Source of the DNA: Aeromicrobium sp. Leaf350
GTDB lineage: Bacteria > Actinomycetota > Actinomycetes > Propionibacteriales > Nocardioidaceae
DNA: 64,000 nt
Reading direction: 5' to 3'
Assembly (NCBI RefSeq): GCF_916858655.1
Contig: NZ_CAKASL010000002.1
Span: forward strand, 868,001 to 932,000
Shown: positions 19,633-28,741 of the stretch, piece by piece
Layout: every line of letters begins with the position of its first letter
How positions within the stretch are numbered: the stretch's first letter is position 1
Made by a program: the position numbers and the translations under genes
The notes under the pieces: generated by a model
Told to the model about the DNA's origin: nothing
The model's database searches: none
The model's input: only the letters and a program-made list of their open reading frames with translations

Positions 19633-20474
19633 GCGCGCCACTCCATCTGGCCCGAGGCGACGATCACCGCAGGTCCCTCGAGCACGAGGTGGTCGTCGGC
19701 GGTCCACTCGACGTGGAGCGTGCCGCCGGGCACGTCCACCCGGTAGCGGACGGGCGCACCGTCGCTCGGCGTGGCTCCGTCGGCCAGGGCGGTGGCGATG
19801 CCGACGGCGCAGGCACCCGTGCCGCAGGACCGGGTCTCGCCCGAGCCCCGCTCGTGCACGCGCATGCCGACGTGGCGGTCTCCGCGTCGCTCGACGAACT
19901 CGATGTTGACTCCTTCGGGGTAGACGCCGGCGTCGAAGCCCGGCTCGTCGATCAGGGTGCCGGCGTCTGCGACCGACTCGACGAAGGCCACCGCGTGGGG
20001 GTTGCCGGTGTGGACCTCGCGCGCCTTCCAGGCGTGCGAGCCCACGGTTACCTCGGAGACGTCGCCGACCTGGAACAACCCCATGTCGACACGCAGCTCG
20101 TCGCCGGCCTGCGTGACGACCTTGACGCCGTCGCGCGTGCCGACCCGGATCGGGGCGTCGGCGTCGACGAGGCCGGACTCGACGAGGTAGCGGGCGAAGA
20201 CCCGCACCCCGTTGCCGCACATCTCGCTGATCGAGCCGTCGGCGTTGCGGTAGTCCATGAACCACTCGGCCCCAGCGACGTCGAGCGACGGATCGAGCTC
20301 GAGCGCCTCGGTGCGCACGACGCGCATGACTCCGTCGGCACCGAGCCCGCGGCGACGGTGGCACAGGGCGGCCACGAAGTCGGCGTCGAGCGTGCCGTGG
20401 ACCCGGCCGTCAGGGTCGGGCAGGAGCACGAAGTCGTTCTCCGTGCCGTGCCCCTTGAGCCAGGTGAAGTCCAT
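19629..20474 (-). CDS. dapF: Diaminopimelate epimerase
   Basis: The 281-residue enzyme converts LL- to meso-diaminopimelate for lysine and peptidoglycan. Both catalytic cysteines are present, in SEMCGNGVRVF and in ETRSCGTGACAVG. The N-terminus FTWLKGHGTENDFVLLPD is typical of actinobacterial DapF. Overlap with hflX and proximity to miaA, miaB, recX and recA is the usual actinobacterial order. Two other lysine-route genes, dapA and dapB, lie elsewhere in this window. Confidence 0.96.
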   Translation of the reverse strand: MDFTWLKGHGTENDFVLLPDPDGRVHGTLDADFVAALCHRRRGLGADGVMRVVRTEALELDPSLDVAGAEWFMDYRNADGSISEMCGNGVRVFARYLVESGLVDADAPIRVGTRDGVKVVTQAGDELRVDMGLFQVGDVSEVTVGSHAWKAREVHTGNPHAVAFVESVADAGTLIDEPGFDAGVYPEGVNIEFVERRGDRHVGMRVHERGSGETRSCGTGACAVGIATALADGATPSDGAPVRYRVDVPGGTLHVEWTADDHLVLEGPAVIVASGQMEWRA

Positions 20475-20587
20475 CCCCCCAGTCTAGGTCCGACGTCCAG
20501 CGTCGGGTTTCGCGGGAACCAGGGAGGGAACTCCCTCTGGGCGCCGTGGCTCCTGCTCGTCGCACCCGCGACGCACCGGACAGGGCC

Positions 20588-21913
20588 ATGACCCCCGAAC
20601 ATCTTGTCAACGCCGACTTCGTCTACCTGCTGGCCGGCATCTCGCTCCTCCTCGCCGTGGTGCTCCCCTATGCGTTGAGCTCGGCGGCGCTGTCGGCGCC
20701 GGTCGTGCTGCTCGGCCTGGGAGTGCTGGCGGGGCTTCTACCCCTACCTCCGGAGGTGCTCCTCACGCCGGCCGGTGATCGCGCGTTCATCGAGCACCTC
20801 ACCGAGTTCACCGTGATCGTGTCGCTGATGGGCGTCGGCCTGGCGCTCGACCGCCCGCTCAGCCTGCGGTCCTGGGCGTCCTGGCGCCGGTGGGGCACGA
20901 CGTGGCGCCTGCTGCTCCTGGCGATGCCGCTCTCGATCGCCGCGACGGCGTGGCTCGGCTGGTGGGTGCTCGGCCTCGCACCGGCCTCCGCCCTCCTGCT
21001 CGGGGCGGTGCTCGCCCCGACCGACCCGGTGCTGGCCTCCGACGTCCAGGTCGCGGGTCCCACGACGGACGACGGCGACGAGGACACCGTGGACGAGCGC
21101 GACGAGGTCCGGTTCGCGCTGACGTCCGAAGCGGGGCTCAACGACGCCCTGGCCTTCCCGTTCGTCTACCTGGCGATCCTCGCCGTCAGTGCCGAGTCCG
21201 CGCTGGACGGCGGCGTGACGTGGTTCGCCTGGGACCTCGTGGGCCGCATCGCGGTCGGTGGCGTCATCGGCGTCCTCACGGGGTGGGCACTGGCACGAGC
21301 GGCGTTCCGGTCGCGCGTGCGGTCCGTGCGCACGGCCGAGACGGGCGAACCGCTGCTGGTCCTCGCCGCCGTCCTCCTCTCCTACGGGATCGCGGAGGTC
21401 GCCCAGGGATACGGCTTCCTGGCCGTGTTCGCGTGCGCCATGACCCTGCGATCGATGGACCGCACGGCCGACTACCACGCCGTGATGCACGGGGTCGTCG
21501 AGCGCCTCGAGCGGCTGCTCACGCTGGTCGTCCTGCTGCTGCTGGGCGTCGCGATCTCCGGAGGCCTGCTGACCTCCCTGAGCTGGCGAGGAGCCCTCCT
21601 CGGGGTCGGGCTCGTCCTGCTCGTCCGTCCCCTCACCTCGTGGCTCGCCCTCCGTGTCGGGTCGCGACCTCGTGACCGGGTGGGCGACCACCACCTCACT
21701 CCGCGGGAGCGATGGGTCACGGCCTTCTTCGGCATCCGCGGCATCGGCTCGATCTACTACCTGGCCTATGCGACCGGGCAGGAGGACTTCGCCGGCGCCG
21801 ACACCGTGTGGTCGACCGTGGCCTTCGTGATCGCCGTGTCGGTCGTCGTGCACGGCGTGTCCGCGACCCCCGCCATGGCCTGGCTGGAGGGCCGTCGGGA
21901 GCACCAGACCTGA
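20588..21913 (+). CDS. Cation:proton antiporter (CPA1 Na+/H+ exchanger type)
   Basis: The 441-residue membrane protein has about 12 hydrophobic spans. LGAVLAPTDPVLASDVQV holds the TDP motif of CPA1 exchangers, and SEAGLNDALAFPFVYLAI holds the N-D ion-binding pair. GIRGIGSIYYLAYA near the end is also family-typical. It should swap Na+ or K+ for protons to control cytoplasmic pH. GGACAGGG precedes the chosen ATG; 14 further residues upstream would be an antisense shadow of the dapF leader. It stands alone between divergent dapF and convergent miaA. Confidence 0.88.
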   Translation: MTPEHLVNADFVYLLAGISLLLAVVLPYALSSAALSAPVVLLGLGVLAGLLPLPPEVLLTPAGDRAFIEHLTEFTVIVSLMGVGLALDRPLSLRSWASWRRWGTTWRLLLLAMPLSIAATAWLGWWVLGLAPASALLLGAVLAPTDPVLASDVQVAGPTTDDGDEDTVDERDEVRFALTSEAGLNDALAFPFVYLAILAVSAESALDGGVTWFAWDLVGRIAVGGVIGVLTGWALARAAFRSRVRSVRTAETGEPLLVLAAVLLSYGIAEVAQGYGFLAVFACAMTLRSMDRTADYHAVMHGVVERLERLLTLVVLLLLGVAISGGLLTSLSWRGALLGVGLVLLVRPLTSWLALRVGSRPRDRVGDHHLTPRERWVTAFFGIRGIGSIYYLAYATGQEDFAGADTVWSTVAFVIAVSVVVHGVSATPAMAWLEGRREHQT

Positions 21914-21920
21914 TCGCTCG

Positions 21921-22841
21921 CTAGCGGACGGGGTGCCCGATCGCCACGAGGGCCTGCTCGACCAGGTCGGGCGCGTCGTGGGGCAGCCACGTCACGCGGG
22001 GGTCCTGCCCGAAGAGGCGCAGCTGCTTGCGGGCGAAGCGCTGGGTGCCGAGGACGGTACGAGCGCGGGCCTCGGCCTCGTCGATCTCGCCGCCGAGGTG
22101 CGCCAACACCTCGGCATAGCCGAGCGCTCGCGACGCCGTGGGCGCGTCCGCGAGCCCCCGCGCAGCCAGACCGCGCACCTCCTGGACCAGACCGGCGTCC
22201 CACATGGCGTCGACCCGCGCCGCCAGCCGTGCGTCGAGGACCTCGCGATCGGCCGTCAGCCCGACGACCACCACCGGGCCGATGACCGAGGCGTGCGGCG
22301 GCATCGTCGCGCGGAACGGCTGACCGGTCAGCTCCACGACCTCCAGCGCCCGCACGATGCGGCGCCCGTTCGAGGGGAGGATCTGCGCCGCCGCCGCGGG
22401 ATCGACGGCCGCCAGCTCGCGGTGCAGCGCCGGGGCGCCGATCTCCTCGAGCCGGGCCGCCCAGCGGGCGCGGACCTCCGGCTCGGTGCCCGGGAAGTCG
22501 AGGTCGTCGAGGACGGCCCTGACGTACAACGACGACCCGCCGACCACGACCGGCGTGACGCCACGGGCGCGGCAGTCGGCCACGATCTCGCGGGCCGCCA
22601 CCTGGAACTGCGCCACCGACGCCGACTCGTGGAGGTCGAGCACGTCGACCAGGTGGTGCGGGACGCCACGTCGCTCGTGCAGGGGCACCGTGGCCGTGCC
22701 GATGTCGAGGTCGCGGTAGAGCTGGTACGCGTCGGTGCTGACGACCTCGCCGCCCAGGCGCAGGGCCAGCTCGATCGCGAGGTCCGACTTCCCGACCCCG
22801 GTCGGCCCGACGACGACCACCACGAGATCGTCCGGCGTCAT
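21921..22841 (-). CDS. miaA: tRNA dimethylallyltransferase
   Basis: The 306-residue enzyme puts a dimethylallyl group on A37 of tRNAs reading U-starting codons; MiaB then methylthiolates the same base. The P-loop GPTGVGKSDLAIELA, the DAYQLYRDLDIGTA substrate motif and VVVGGSSLYVRAVLDDLDFP are conserved. The tRNA-binding insertion and the end RFARKQLRLFGQDPRVTWL are complete. Confidence 0.96.
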   Translation of the reverse strand: MTPDDLVVVVVGPTGVGKSDLAIELALRLGGEVVSTDAYQLYRDLDIGTATVPLHERRGVPHHLVDVLDLHESASVAQFQVAAREIVADCRARGVTPVVVGGSSLYVRAVLDDLDFPGTEPEVRARWAARLEEIGAPALHRELAAVDPAAAAQILPSNGRRIVRALEVVELTGQPFRATMPPHASVIGPVVVVGLTADREVLDARLAARVDAMWDAGLVQEVRGLAARGLADAPTASRALGYAEVLAHLGGEIDEAEARARTVLGTQRFARKQLRLFGQDPRVTWLPHDAPDLVEQALVAIGHPVR

Positions 22842-22893
22842 GCGGCCAGTGTCCCACTACGCTCGGAGGCACCAACCACCCCAGGAGGTCATG

Positions 22894-23106
22894 ATGGGTC
22901 TGCTCGACAAGCTCAAGAAGAACGCCCCGCAGCTCAAGGAGAAGGCCGCTGACCTCGCCGAGCAGCACGGCGACAAGATCGACGACGCGATCGACAAGGC
23001 CGCTGACGCCGCCGACAAGGCCACCAAGGGCAAGCACGCCGCGAAGATCGACCAGGCCGCCGACAAGGCCAAGGGGGCCGTCGACAAGCTCGGCGAACCG
23101 AAGTAG
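22894..23106 (+). CDS. MT0933-like small antitoxin-family protein
   Basis: The 70-residue, Lys/Asp/Ala-rich helical protein starts MGLLDKLKKN and repeats the pattern KIDxAxDKA three times, as in M. tuberculosis MT0933 (Rv0909) family members. That family is annotated as antitoxin, but no toxin-like gene is adjacent here. AGGAGG stands five bases before the second of two adjacent ATGs, so I used that one; the first would leave only two bases. It is divergent from miaA. Confidence 0.75.
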   Translation: MGLLDKLKKNAPQLKEKAADLAEQHGDKIDDAIDKAADAADKATKGKHAAKIDQAADKAKGAVDKLGEPK

Positions 23107-23132
23107 CGGTCCGCACGTGGAAGGATGACCGC

Positions 23133-23705
23133 GTGGTCGAACCCCTTCCGCCGTACCCGCCGCATCACGACGCCTGGCGCTACCCGCCTCCTCCGGTCTC
23201 GCGGCACTGGCTCTGGGTCGCGATCGGCGGCGGGGTCGTGGCCCTCGTGGCGATCATCGCGTTCTTCACGAGCCTGGTGGTGACGTCCGCCTCGGACCTC
23301 CCGGCCTCGGTCGACGATCCCGAGATCCTCGACGCGATCGACTCCGGCTGCTCCACGCTCGACCAGGTCAGGACGATCGACGTCGACAGCCTCGACATCG
23401 ACCGGGTCGCCCGCATCGAGGCCCAGACCACGATCGTGCGCGACGTGCTGGCCGGATGGCTCGAGCTCGACGCCGACCTGCGGGCCTCCGACGAGCCGTT
23501 CGACGACTGGCTCGACGACTGGCAGCGCATCGTCGACGCCCGCGACGCCTACGTCGTCGACCTCCAGGGCAACCCCGACGCGACGTTCGACGAGCCCGAG
23601 GTCGACGGGGAGCCGATCGTCGACCGCATGGACGCGGTCATGACCGGGTGCAGCGTCCCCATCACGCTGCTGAGCCCCGACGCGGGGATCGCGGCCCGCA
23701 CCTGA
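23133..23705 (+). CDS. Membrane-anchored two-cysteine protein of unknown function
   Basis: The 190-residue protein has a Pro/His/Tyr-rich cytoplasmic head (1-24), one membrane span (LWVAIGGGVVALVAIIAFF) and an exported acidic domain. Two cysteines, in AIDSGCSTL and MTGCSVPITLL, could pair. The same frame (Pro-rich head, span, acidic domain, ACDEL-type and GCxVP cysteines) occurs in the 229-residue protein at 30926-31615, so the two look paralogous. The start is a GTG behind GGAAGGA. I do not recognise the family. Confidence 0.7.
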   Translation: MVEPLPPYPPHHDAWRYPPPPVSRHWLWVAIGGGVVALVAIIAFFTSLVVTSASDLPASVDDPEILDAIDSGCSTLDQVRTIDVDSLDIDRVARIEAQTTIVRDVLAGWLELDADLRASDEPFDDWLDDWQRIVDARDAYVVDLQGNPDATFDEPEVDGEPIVDRMDAVMTGCSVPITLLSPDAGIAART

Positions 23706-23779
23706 TCCGAGGCTCGCACCGCCTCTGACCTGCACGTCTGTGCCGGAGGTGTGACTCAACCGACACGTCCGAAACCGTC

Positions 23780-23816
23780 TCGATACATTGACGTATCGAA
23801 TACAGGATCGTACCGT
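23780..23816 (+). promoter_or_regulatory. Promoter with overlapping inverted-repeat operator of the MMPL gene
   Basis: TTGACG (23788-23793) and TACCGT (23811-23816) are separated by 17 bases and fit a vegetative promoter. A 7-bp perfect inverted repeat (TCGATAC, six bases, GTATCGA; 23780-23799) covers the -35 hexamer, the size and place of a TetR-type operator. The predicted start of transcription falls on or within a base or two of the GTG start codon, so the mRNA would be leaderless. Confidence 0.6.
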
Positions 23817-23822
23817 CGAGCC

Positions 23823-26705
23823 GTGTCGACCTTCCTGTACGGACTGGGCCGCTGGGCGTACGTCCACCACCGCCGCGTGATCCTGGGCTGGGTCGCGGTG
23901 ATCCTCGCCGTCGGCGGGGCCGCCGCCGTGCTCGGCGACGGCACCCGCAACTCCTTCGAGATCCCCGGCACCGAGTCGCAGGACGCGATCGACGCCCTGG
24001 ACCGCACGTTCCCGGAGCTCAGCGGTGCCGGTGCCTCGCTCGTCGTCGTCGCGCCCGAGGGGACGTCGATCGACTCCCCGCGCTCGCAGGGCCTGATCGA
24101 GGACGCGATCGCCGAGATCGAGGACATCGACGGCGTGACGGAGATCGTCTCGCCGTACGCCGACGGGAACGACGTCGGCATCTCCGACGACGGCGACGCC
24201 GCGCAGGTCCTCGTGCAGTTCGACGTGGGCCTGGAGGCCGTCGACCCGTCGGCGAAGGACGAGCTCACCGCGACCGCGGAGGCGCTCGACGAGGCCGGCT
24301 ACACGACCGCGTTCGGCGGCGACGTGTTCACCAACACCGGTCCGCAGCTGTCGATCGTCGAGATCTTCGGCGTCATCGTCGCCTTCATCGTGCTGTTCCT
24401 CATGTTCCGCTCGCTGCGGGCCGCCGTCATCCCCATCGTCACCGCGGTCGTCGGCGTGCTGGTGGCCGTGGGCCTGACCTACGCCGCGACGGGATTCATC
24501 ACGATCTCGAGCACCGCTCCCCTGCTCGCCCTCATGATCGGGCTGGCGGTCGGCATCGACTACGCGCTCTTCATCGTGTCGCGACACCGCGAGCTGCTGG
24601 CTGACGGCGTGGAGCCCGACGAGGCGGCCGCCCGAGCCACCGCGACCGCCGGGTCGGCCGTGGTCTTCGCGGGTGTCACGGTCGTCATCGCCCTCGTCGG
24701 ACTGAGCATCGCGCAGATCCCCTTCCTGACGGTGATGGGCGTCGTCGCGGCCTTCGCCGTGATGGTGGCCGTCGCCGTGGCCCTGACGCTCCTGCCCGCG
24801 ATGCTCGGTCGCTCCGGCGAGCGGCTGATGCCCGACCGGGAGCACCCGCCCGGAGGCTTCTCCCGGCGCTGGGTCCAGGCCGTGATCCGCTTCCCGAAGA
24901 CGGCGATCGTGCTGATCGTCGTCGGCCTCGCGATCACGACGATCCCGGCGCCCGACCTCCGTCTTGCACTGCCCACGAACGGCTCGGCGCCGCACGACTC
25001 CACCCAGCGTGAGGCGTTCGACCTGATCGACGAGCACTTCGGTCCCGGCTTCAACGGCCCGTTGCTCGTGACGTCGGACCTCATCACCTCGACCGACCCC
25101 CTGGGCGTCGTCGACGCGATCACCGACGACATCCGCGGGCTCGAGGGCGTCGCCGCGATCGGCCTGTCCACGCCGAACCGCACGGGCGACACGGGCGTCG
25201 TGCAGGTCTTCCCGACGTCCGGCCCCGACGCCAGCGCGACGCACGACCTTGTCGACCGCATCCGCGACCTCGCACCTCAGTGGGAGGAGGAGCACGGCGT
25301 CGACGTGCAGGTGACGGGCCTGACGGCCGGCGGCATCGACATCTCCGACCGGCTCCAGTCGGCGCTCCTGCCGTTCGGTCTGGTCGTCGTCGGCCTGTCC
25401 GTCTTGCTCCTGCTGATCGTCTTCCGCAGCATCGTCGTGCCGCTCAAGGCCACCCTCGGCTTCCTGCTGTCGACCGGCACCGCGTTCGGTGCCGTCGTGG
25501 CCGTGTTCCAGTGGGGCTGGCTCGGCCCGGTCGTCAACCTCGACGCGCCCGGACCCCTCATCAGCTTCCTGCCGATCATCCTCATGGCCGTGCTGTTCGG
25601 CCTGTCGATGGACTACGAGGTCTTCCTCATGTCACGCATGAAGGAGGAGTACGTCCGCACCGGTGACGCCCGTCGCGCGATCGTCGACGGCTTCGTCGGC
25701 AGCTCCCGCGTCGTCACGGCGGCCGCCGTGATCATGCTCGCGGTGTTCGCAGCCTTCGTGCCCGACGGCGACCCGAACATCAAGGCCATCGCGTTCGCCC
25801 TGGCGATCGGCGTCTTCGTCGACGCCTTCCTGATCCGGATGCTCTTCGCGCCGGCCGTGCTGCACCTGTTCGGGCAGCGCGCGTGGTCGCTCCCCCGGCG
25901 CCTCGACCGCGTCCTGCCGCACGTCGACGTCGAGGGCGAGGCCCTGCACCGCCGGGTCGAGCTGCAGGCCTGGCCGCGCAGCACCGTGCCCGCCGCGGTG
26001 ACCGCCGCCGGCCTCACGACCTCCGGGTCGCTGGGCCCGGTCTTCAACGACGTCGCGATCGACCTGCCCGAGGGGCACTGGCTCGTCGTGCACGGACCGA
26101 GCGGCTCGGGCAAGACCGCGCTGCTGCTGACGCTGGCCGGCCGCATGGACTACGACCACGGGCGCCTGCGCGTCAACGGGTTCCTGCTGCCCCAGGAGGC
26201 TCGCGCGGTCCGGCGGTCCGTGTCGCTCGCCGAGACCGCCGGTCTCAACGAGCTGGACGGCAACCTGACGGTCGACCAGCACATCGCCGAGCGGCTCTCG
26301 ATCCGTCGCTTCGGGCTGTGGGTGTCGCGCTCGCGGATCGCGCCCGTGCGGCAGCAGCTCGACCGTGCCCTTGCGCACGCGCACGCCGTCCGGGGCGTTC
26401 CGCACGCGACCGTGGAGGGCGAGACGCACGTCTCGCGCCTCACCCCGCTGCAGCGCACCGTGTTCGGCGTGGTCCTCGCGCTCCAGGAGTCGCCGCGCGT
26501 CATCGTGCTCGACGACGCCGACGCCCTCCGCATCGGTGACGAGCTGCCCCTGCTCTGGGACGCCCTGGCGCACCTGCTGGACGAGTCCGGGATCGCCCTC
26601 GTGGCGAGCGTCCTCTCGCCGAGCGCCGCGCCGCCGCAGTCCGACCGTGTCCACCTCGTGGAGCTCGACACCTCCCGCACCCTCGATGAGCTGATGCTGC
26701 CGTGA
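23823..26705 (+). CDS. MMPL-family RND transporter fused to a degenerate ABC ATPase domain
   Basis: Residues 1 to about 700 form an MMPL/RND exporter with two repeats, each holding the transmembrane core GIDYALFIVSRHRE or SMDYEVFLMSRMKEEY. Proteins of this type export lipids or hydrophobic drugs with proton drive. After about residue 725 an ABC-ATPase-like domain follows, with P-loop GPSGSGKT at 758-765. Its signature is changed (LTPLQ in place of LSGGQ) and its Walker B reads VIVLDDAD with Asp instead of the catalytic Glu, so it may bind but hardly hydrolyse ATP. The GTG start was chosen by the promoter; an upstream in-frame start would place the operator inside the gene. The stop overlaps the next start (GTGA). 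A fusion of these two parts is uncommon. Confidence 0.85.
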   Translation: MSTFLYGLGRWAYVHHRRVILGWVAVILAVGGAAAVLGDGTRNSFEIPGTESQDAIDALDRTFPELSGAGASLVVVAPEGTSIDSPRSQGLIEDAIAEIEDIDGVTEIVSPYADGNDVGISDDGDAAQVLVQFDVGLEAVDPSAKDELTATAEALDEAGYTTAFGGDVFTNTGPQLSIVEIFGVIVAFIVLFLMFRSLRAAVIPIVTAVVGVLVAVGLTYAATGFITISSTAPLLALMIGLAVGIDYALFIVSRHRELLADGVEPDEAAARATATAGSAVVFAGVTVVIALVGLSIAQIPFLTVMGVVAAFAVMVAVAVALTLLPAMLGRSGERLMPDREHPPGGFSRRWVQAVIRFPKTAIVLIVVGLAITTIPAPDLRLALPTNGSAPHDSTQREAFDLIDEHFGPGFNGPLLVTSDLITSTDPLGVVDAITDDIRGLEGVAAIGLSTPNRTGDTGVVQVFPTSGPDASATHDLVDRIRDLAPQWEEEHGVDVQVTGLTAGGIDISDRLQSALLPFGLVVVGLSVLLLLIVFRSIVVPLKATLGFLLSTGTAFGAVVAVFQWGWLGPVVNLDAPGPLISFLPIILMAVLFGLSMDYEVFLMSRMKEEYVRTGDARRAIVDGFVGSSRVVTAAAVIMLAVFAAFVPDGDPNIKAIAFALAIGVFVDAFLIRMLFAPAVLHLFGQRAWSLPRRLDRVLPHVDVEGEALHRRVELQAWPRSTVPAAVTAAGLTTSGSLGPVFNDVAIDLPEGHWLVVHGPSGSGKTALLLTLAGRMDYDHGRLRVNGFLLPQEARAVRRSVSLAETAGLNELDGNLTVDQHIAERLSIRRFGLWVSRSRIAPVRQQLDRALAHAHAVRGVPHATVEGETHVSRLTPLQRTVFGVVLALQESPRVIVLDDADALRIGDELPLLWDALAHLLDESGIALVASVLSPSAAPPQSDRVHLVELDTSRTLDELMLP

Positions 26706-28738
26706 TTCCCTCCCCCGCCCTGCCCTGGTTCGAGCTGGCGCGCCTGCGCCGCAGCCGCCTGGCCCGCGCCGCCGTCGTCGCGGTGAGCATCGTCCCGCTG
26801 CTGTACGGGGCGCTGTACATCTGGGCGAACCTCGACCCGACGGGCAACCTCGACCAGGTCAAGGCCGCGGTCGTCAACGAGGACGAGATCGTCGAGGTCA
26901 CCCAGCCCGACGGCTCGGTCGAGCCGGTCGCGGTCGGTCGCCTGCTGGCTGCCGACCTGATCGGCGACGACGACGGCTCCAACTACGACTGGGTCCTGAC
27001 CGACGCGGAGGATGCGAGCGCGGGACTCGCCTCGGGCGAGTACAAGGCCGTGCTGACCATCCCGGAGAACCTCTCGGCGGCAGCCACCTCGACGTCGGGC
27101 GATCCCGCCGAGGCCGTCCAGGGCCAGCTCGACCTCCGCACGAACGACGGCGTCAACTACATCAACGGCACGATCGCGGAGCGCATCCTCGACGCGGCGC
27201 GCACGGCCCTCAACGCCCAGGTCACCGAGACCTACCTCGACAACGTGTACCTCGGGTTCAGCGACATCCGGGCCTCGCTGCAGGAGGCAGCCGACGGCGC
27301 CTCCGAGCTGGCCGACGGCTCTCGCCGCCTCGCCGACGGCACGACCGAGCTCGAGGGCGGAGCCTTCCGCCTCGCCGACGGCAACCGACAGCTCGCGAAC
27401 GGAGCGGCCGAGCTCGACGCCGGGGCGTCCCAGCTCGCCGACGGGCTCGGAGTGCTGCGGTCGCAGACCCGCACCCTCGGTCCCGACACCCAGCGCCTCG
27501 CCGACGGTGCCCAGCAGGTCGCCACCGGCAGCGCCCAGCTCGACCAGACGGTGCAGTCGGTCACGCAGACCCTGCTGGACGCAACCGGCAACGCCTCCGC
27601 CGACATCGACACGCTCGCCGCTCAGCTGGCCTCCTTCGCCGACCAGTGCGAGGCCGCGGCGCCCGAGGGCATCGACTGCAGCCTGATCCGCGAGGCAGCC
27701 AACCGCTCCGACGAGCTGAAGACCTTCGTCGGCACGGTGCGCACCCAGGCCGAGGAGGTCCGCGGCGCGACCTCCGCCCTGGCCACCGGGGCGGGCCAGG
27801 TCGCCGAGGGCAACCGCCAGCTCGCGAACGCCGTGCCCCTGCTCGTCGGCACGATCGACCAGGCCTTCGGCGGCGCTTCTGCCCTGGCCACCGGGACCGG
27901 GCAGCTGGCCGACGGCGCCAACGAGGCGGCCGACGGCGCCGAGGCGCTCGCCGGTGGCGTCACGCAGCTGTCCGACGGAGCCGACCAGCTCGCCGCTGGT
28001 GCCGCCGAGCTCGCGGCCGGCCTCGACGACGGCGTCGACCAGGTGCCGGAGTACGACGACGCTGAGCGCGAGAACCTCGCGTCCACGGTGGCCACCCCGA
28101 TCGAGGATGCCGCCAACCGCATGAACGGGGTCGAGAACTACGGCACGGCCCTCGCCCCGTACTTCATGGCGCTCGCGCTGTGGGTCGGCGCGATGGCGAT
28201 CTACCTGCTGCTCCGTCCGTTCTCGGACCGGGCGATCGCCTCGACGGCCGGCAGCGTCCGGATCGCCCTGGCCGGCTTCGCCCCCGGTCTGGCCCTGGCT
28301 GCGGTCCAGGCCCTGTTGCTCGTCGCGGTCGTCGAGGGAGTCGTCGGCATCCATCCCGCGGACCGTCTGCTGCTCGTCGGCACGGCGCTCGCCGCAGCCG
28401 CCGTCTTCACGGCCATCAACCAGATGTTCATCGCGCTCTTCGGCGCCGCGGGCCGCTTCCTGGCCCTCGTGGTGGTGTGCCTGCAGCTCACCTCGGCAGG
28501 CGGGACGTATCCGATCGAGACCGCGCCGGCGTTCTTCGGCTTCCTGCACGACCTGCTGCCGATGACGTACGTCGTCGACCTGTTCCGAGCGGCGACGGCC
28601 GGGGGCGGTCAGTCGATCGGCCGCGACTTCTTCGCACTCGGGGTCTTCACGGTGCTGGCCCTGTCGGTCACGGTGCTGGCGGCCTACCGTCGCCAGCGCG
28701 TGACGATCTCACGCCTGCACCCGACGCTGGTGGTCTGA
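26702..28738 (+). CDS. YhgE/Pip domain membrane protein
   Basis: The 678-residue protein has one N-terminal span (AAVVAVSIVPLLYGALYIW), an extracytoplasmic domain, a long heptad-like coiled section built of LADGxxxL and LAxG repeats (roughly residues 195-270 and 355-450), and five or six C-terminal spans of the ABC-2 permease type. Such proteins resemble phage-infection protein Pip and the ESX-like YueB/EsaA group, and in actinobacteria often follow MMPL and ATPase genes. The GTG start overlaps the MMPL-ATPase stop, so the pair is co-translated. It ends three bases from convergent miaB. Confidence 0.88.
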   Translation: MIPSPALPWFELARLRRSRLARAAVVAVSIVPLLYGALYIWANLDPTGNLDQVKAAVVNEDEIVEVTQPDGSVEPVAVGRLLAADLIGDDDGSNYDWVLTDAEDASAGLASGEYKAVLTIPENLSAAATSTSGDPAEAVQGQLDLRTNDGVNYINGTIAERILDAARTALNAQVTETYLDNVYLGFSDIRASLQEAADGASELADGSRRLADGTTELEGGAFRLADGNRQLANGAAELDAGASQLADGLGVLRSQTRTLGPDTQRLADGAQQVATGSAQLDQTVQSVTQTLLDATGNASADIDTLAAQLASFADQCEAAAPEGIDCSLIREAANRSDELKTFVGTVRTQAEEVRGATSALATGAGQVAEGNRQLANAVPLLVGTIDQAFGGASALATGTGQLADGANEAADGAEALAGGVTQLSDGADQLAAGAAELAAGLDDGVDQVPEYDDAERENLASTVATPIEDAANRMNGVENYGTALAPYFMALALWVGAMAIYLLLRPFSDRAIASTAGSVRIALAGFAPGLALAAVQALLLVAVVEGVVGIHPADRLLLVGTALAAAAVFTAINQMFIALFGAAGRFLALVVVCLQLTSAGGTYPIETAPAFFGFLHDLLPMTYVVDLFRAATAGGGQSIGRDFFALGVFTVLALSVTVLAAYRRQRVTISRLHPTLVV

Positions 28739-28741
28739 GCC

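Noticed and set aside
22857..25295. An 812-codon open frame on the minus strand across the MMPL gene start
   Set aside because: It would run antisense through three recognisable plus-strand genes and a promoter.
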